From the NCBI RefSeq assembly GCF_001953745.1, contig NZ_LWLN01000001.1:434001-498000 (forward strand): a stretch of DNA of 64,000 nt. The letters are read 5' to 3'. Positions 60,894-64,000 of this stretch are shown one piece after another (positions within the stretch are counted from its first letter, which is position 1; each line of letters starts with the position of its first letter). The DNA is from Natrinema saccharevitans (GTDB lineage Archaea; Halobacteriota; Halobacteria; Halobacteriales; Natrialbaceae). The notes beneath the pieces were generated by a model. The model ran no database searches. It was given only the letters and a program-made list of their open reading frames with translations, and was not told where the DNA came from. The position numbers and the translations under genes are program-made.

Positions 60894-61835
60894 ATGGACC
60901 GCGAGCGTACGGGATCGGTACCGGACGATCTCGCGCCCGCCGACGCCTTCTCCCTGCTCGGACACGATCTCCGGGTCGACATTCTGCGGGCGCTCCTCGA
61001 GGGGAGTCGCACGGGGGAGGAGTACCCGACGTCGTTCTCGACGCTGCGCAAGCAGGTGGGTGCCGAGGTGAGTGCGCAGTTCAACTACCACCTCGGGGAG
61101 CTGACGGGGCACTTCGTCAGGCGGACCGACGACGGATACGAACTCCGGTACGCGGGCTGGGCCGTGGCGACCTCGATCCTCGCGGGGACGTACAACCGGC
61201 GGGCCGCGTTCGGCCCCGAGGGGATCGACGGCCGCTGTCCGCACTGCGGGGCGGCGTCGCTCGTCGCGTCGTACCGCGAGGAGTGGCTCGTCGTCGAGTG
61301 TACCGGCTGCGACGACCGACTCGTCAGGTACCCGTTTCCGCCGGGCGGGCTCGAGTCCCGCTCGTTACCGGACGTTCTCGAGGCGTTCGACCGGCGCGTT
61401 CGATCCCACGTGGCACTCGCCCGCGACGGGGTCTGTCCGGCCTGTACGGGGCCGATGGCGGTCACGGTTCCGTCGGTGGTCGACGGCGGCACCAGTACCG
61501 ATTCCGACGGCACCGACGCGGACGCCGCGGACGATCCGATCGCGACCTTCCGCTGTCGCCGGTGTGGTAATCACCTTCGACCGGAGCCCGGGCTGGTCCT
61601 CCTCGAGGACGAACGCGTCGTTCGGTTCGCCGCCGAGCGCGGCCGCTCGCTCTCGTCGACGCCGTTCTGGGAACTCGAGTGGTGCGTCTCCCGAGACGCC
61701 GCGTCGGTGACGGCCACGGATCCGTGGCGGTGTGCGGTCTCGATCCCCGTCGGGAACGAGTCGTTGCTGGTCACCGTCGACGACGAGTTCGCGGTCCGGT
61801 CCGCGACGGTCGAGAGCGCCGAACCGGACCGGTAG
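60894..61835 (+). CDS. ArsR-type HTH regulator with zinc ribbons
   Basis: 313 residues from ATG 60894. N-terminal winged helix DAFSLLGHDLRVDILRALLE and SAQFNYHLGELTGHFV. The C-terminal half has CxxC pairs (CPHCGAASL, CTGCDDRL, CPACTGPM, CRRCGNHL) forming zinc ribbons, a haloarchaeal regulator layout. Lies between two MFS transporter genes and may control either. Confidence 0.85.
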   Translation: MDRERTGSVPDDLAPADAFSLLGHDLRVDILRALLEGSRTGEEYPTSFSTLRKQVGAEVSAQFNYHLGELTGHFVRRTDDGYELRYAGWAVATSILAGTYNRRAAFGPEGIDGRCPHCGAASLVASYREEWLVVECTGCDDRLVRYPFPPGGLESRSLPDVLEAFDRRVRSHVALARDGVCPACTGPMAVTVPSVVDGGTSTDSDGTDADAADDPIATFRCRRCGNHLRPEPGLVLLEDERVVRFAAERGRSLSSTPFWELEWCVSRDAASVTATDPWRCAVSIPVGNESLLVTVDDEFAVRSATVESAEPDR

Positions 61836-61849
61836 CGGTACGCTCGGAT

Positions 61850-63244
61850 TTATTCGCCGGCGACGCCTCGACCGCCGTCGTCGCCGTTCGTCTTCTCGTC
61901 GGCCCGCTCGTCCGAATCGGGATCGGGGTTCTCGCCGCTCGAGGCGGCCGCGTCGGTGAGGCTCGCCGTACCCCGCTTCTCGCGGTAGTAGAGCCAGCCC
62001 GTACAGGCGAACGCGATCGCGCCGGCGACGGTGGCGATCCCGAACGCGATCCGGTAGCCGGTCTCGGTGTAGACGCGGACGCCGCCCACGAGGTCGCCGG
62101 TCCAGTAGGCGTCGAGCGCCCGCCCCATCAGCGTCGGGAAGATCGCCGCGCCGGTGAAGGCCGCCGCGTTCGCCGCTCCCGTCGAAATCCCGCTCGCGCT
62201 GCTTGGGTGGCGTTCCTGCACGACCGAGTACCCCAGCACGAACGCGCCGAGGCTGATGCCGCTCACCAGAAACACCGCACCGACGACCGGCAGCGGCGGA
62301 TTTCCGACGACCGCGATCAGGGCGAGACAGCAGGTGTAACAGACTCCGCCGGCGACCATCAGCTCGAGCCGGCGCTCGAGACGGTCGGCCAGCCAGCCGA
62401 CGGCGGGCGGGCCGACCATCAGCCCGAGCCCGCCAAGCAGAGTCAGCGTGGAGGCCCGGGTCACCGTCACGTCGTAGGTCTGGACGACGTAGGGGACGCC
62501 CCAGAGTCCGAAGAGCGTGATGTTCACGCCGGTCGAACAGAACAGCATGACGCTGACGACCCAGAGCCAGCGGTCCCGGAGGACGGCGGCGAGATAGGAT
62601 TTGAGCTGGGCGTTCGTCAGGACCTCCTGTCCGGGGACGCCCTCGAGCGGTTCGAAGCCGGCGGCGCTCGGGGAGTTCCGGACGAAAGCGAAGGCGACGA
62701 CGGTTACCGCGAGGCCGAAGACGCCGAGTCCGGCGACCGTCGATCGCCAGCCGAACCGCCCGACTGCGAGCGCGAGCGGCGTCGTCGCGAAGACGCCGCC
62801 GAACCCCGCGACGGCGAAGGTCGCGCCGCTCATCGTCGCGAACTCGTCGGTGCGGTACCAGTTCGCACAGAACCGGAGGACGCAGACGAAGATCACGCTC
62901 CCGCCGAGGCCGATCAGCCCGCGGGCCAGCGTCGCCGCGAGGTAGCCCTCCGCGACGGAAAACCAGACGACACCGACGTTCATCACGACGGCCCCGGCGG
63001 TGGCCGTCAACCGGGGGCCGATCCGGTCGGCCAGCAGGCCCGACGGGATCTGCATCGCCGCGTAGACCCAGAAGAAGACGGCGTGGAGCGTCCCCAACTG
63101 TGCCCCGGTCGTTCCGAAGGCGGCCATCAGATCCTCCGAGAGGACCGCCGTCGAGAGCCGGCTGACGTTGACCAGCAAGAAGAGAACGCCCAGTATCGCC
63201 CACAGGAGCCACCGTCGTCGAAGCGGATCGTGCCAGAGTCGCAT
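61850..63244 (-). CDS. MFS transporter (anion/cation symporter type)
   Basis: 464 residues from ATG 63244, 12 helices. Motifs MQIPSGLLADRIGPRL, LRFCANWYRTDEFATMSG and GISLGAFVLGYSVVQERHP resemble hexuronate/phthalate-type symporters. Acidic disordered tail. Convergent with the regulator gene (14 bases). Confidence 0.87.
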   Translation of the reverse strand: MRLWHDPLRRRWLLWAILGVLFLLVNVSRLSTAVLSEDLMAAFGTTGAQLGTLHAVFFWVYAAMQIPSGLLADRIGPRLTATAGAVVMNVGVVWFSVAEGYLAATLARGLIGLGGSVIFVCVLRFCANWYRTDEFATMSGATFAVAGFGGVFATTPLALAVGRFGWRSTVAGLGVFGLAVTVVAFAFVRNSPSAAGFEPLEGVPGQEVLTNAQLKSYLAAVLRDRWLWVVSVMLFCSTGVNITLFGLWGVPYVVQTYDVTVTRASTLTLLGGLGLMVGPPAVGWLADRLERRLELMVAGGVCYTCCLALIAVVGNPPLPVVGAVFLVSGISLGAFVLGYSVVQERHPSSASGISTGAANAAAFTGAAIFPTLMGRALDAYWTGDLVGGVRVYTETGYRIAFGIATVAGAIAFACTGWLYYREKRGTASLTDAAASSGENPDPDSDERADEKTNGDDGGRGVAGE

Positions 63245-63374
63245 TGCGCTGGAACTCCTCCGCGGAGCGTGGAAAAAGTTAACAAACCGGAAACACGGCC
63301 CGTGTTGACGACCCACTCATCGGAGCCGGCCCGAAGCCGCCACCGGTAGGTGCCTCGAGCCCGCAGTCGAACCC

Positions 63375-64000
63375 ATGTCCCCGCGCGAACTCGACGGCGC
63401 GAACGCCGGCGGCCAGTTCGTCCGGACCGCGCTCGCGCTGTCGGTCCTCACGGACGAGCCGATCCGCCTCGAGAACGTCCGCGGCGACCGGCCGACGCCC
63501 GGGCTTCGCCACCAGCATCTGGCGGTCCTCGAGACGATGGCCGAGATCTGCGATGCAGACGTTTCGGGCGCGGAACTGGGTGCGGAGACCGTCGCGTTCG
63601 ACCCCGGAATCGAGGGCGATGGCGGACTCGAGGGCGGCGAGTACGCCGTCGACATCGGGACCGCCGGCAGCGCGACGCTGCTCTGTAACGCCGTCCTCCC
63701 GCTGGTGACGGTCCTCGAGTCGCCGCTGTCGGTCACGATCACCGGCGGGACGGACGTGGCGTGGTCCCCGCCGCTTGACTACCTGCGGCGCGTGAAACTC
63801 CCGCTCCTCCGACGGGTCGGCCTCGCGGCCGCCTGCGAAGCCGAGCGTCGCGGGTTCTACCCCGAGGGCGGCGGCGAGGTCACGCTCCGACTCGAGCCGT
63901 CCGCTCTCGAGCCGATCGGCCTCGGCGAGCGGGGATCGCTCGAGGCCCTGCGCCTCTACTCGACCGAATCGGCATCGCTGGCCGACCGCGACGTCGCCCA
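63375..64000 (+). CDS. rtcA: RNA 3'-terminal phosphate cyclase (cut by window end)
   Basis: From ATG 63375 the frame is open to the end of the window (208 residues seen of about 340). Family signatures are ELDGANAGGQFVRTALALSV, RPTPGLRHQHLAVLE and FYPEGGGEVTLRLE. The enzyme uses ATP to convert 3'-phosphate RNA ends to 2',3'-cyclic phosphate. The catalytic His lies beyond the window. Confidence 0.93.
   Translation, partial: MSPRELDGANAGGQFVRTALALSVLTDEPIRLENVRGDRPTPGLRHQHLAVLETMAEICDADVSGAELGAETVAFDPGIEGDGGLEGGEYAVDIGTAGSATLLCNAVLPLVTVLESPLSVTITGGTDVAWSPPLDYLRRVKLPLLRRVGLAAACEAERRGFYPEGGGEVTLRLEPSALEPIGLGERGSLEALRLYSTESASLADRDVA

Noticed and set aside
1-64000. CRISPR arrays, rRNA genes
   Set aside because: No regularly spaced repeats of the right length and no rRNA-like conserved stretches were seen.

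Overview
The window is haloarchaeal chromosome. Core genes are GC-rich and encode very acidic proteins. Many start codons lie about 27 bases after a TATA-like box with no Shine-Dalgarno (leaderless transcripts). Archaeal markers include ribosomal proteins S24e and S27ae, a fused Kae1-Bud32, bat-type HTH regulators and ThiD-ThiN. Family-level placement (Natrialbales, Natrinema or Haloterrigena relatives) is inference only.

1 to about 21.6 kb is a mobile island. The leftward block 74-8868 is a tightly packed virion module: two small capsid-type proteins back to back, a HerA/FtsK-like packaging ATPase, many small membrane proteins and a repeat-rich membrane protein. Layout and sizes match SNJ1-like tailless icosahedral membrane viruses (Simuloviridae/Sphaerolipoviridae). 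A divergent AbrB-like gene (8974) follows. Then comes an AT-rich insert (about 9.2-15.2 kb) with DUF3800, tandem GIY-YIG, small membrane genes, an SNJ2-type integrase and two winged-helix regulators. A rightward early operon (15363-18949) ends with a cytosine methyltransferase and a tyrosine integrase. A second copy of the control region (19196-19727) shows that a related provirus was once here too. A Fic/Doc-like toxin-antitoxin pair follows. The island ends inside a truncated bat-type regulator near 21.58 kb.

21.8-50.4 kb is mostly ordinary chromosome. It holds two paralogous PQQ-propeller lipoproteins or exported proteins, the S24e-S27ae-Kae1/Bud32 cluster, an isolated NuoCD, a bat-type regulator, an XTP pyrophosphatase and an IMP dehydrogenase-like protein. 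It also holds PIN, MazEF and VapBC-like modules, a molybdate/sulfate transporter, an H-NOX/chemotaxis-transducer pair, an AIR-synthase-like protein, thiamine synthesis, an F420-type oxidoreductase, an amino-acid permease with two UspA-type proteins, an ABC exporter and MutS.

50.4-55.2 kb is a decay zone between mutS and mutL. It contains a frameshifted lipoprotein, a gene split by an IS1595-family element (ends, 9-bp target duplication and reading frame can be reconstructed), a gene with an in-frame TGA, and a DUF2270 gene with two frameshifts. 55.2-64 kb returns to ordinary genes: an SDR, a membrane protein, MutL, two MFS transporters, an ArsR-type regulator and RtcA, which is cut by the window end.

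The most unusual signal is a family of 28-bp sites found only in the two accessory zones. Each has two conserved 11-bp arms (TGTCCGACTCT and NTTCTCGGACA) around a variable 6-bp centre. Most sites also have a 9-bp accessory arm at a fixed distance of 17 or 10 bases. They separate single small genes and lie beside the SNJ2-type integrase. The architecture resembles Xer/dif sites and the bacterial pdif modules, so these may be archaeal single-gene recombination modules.
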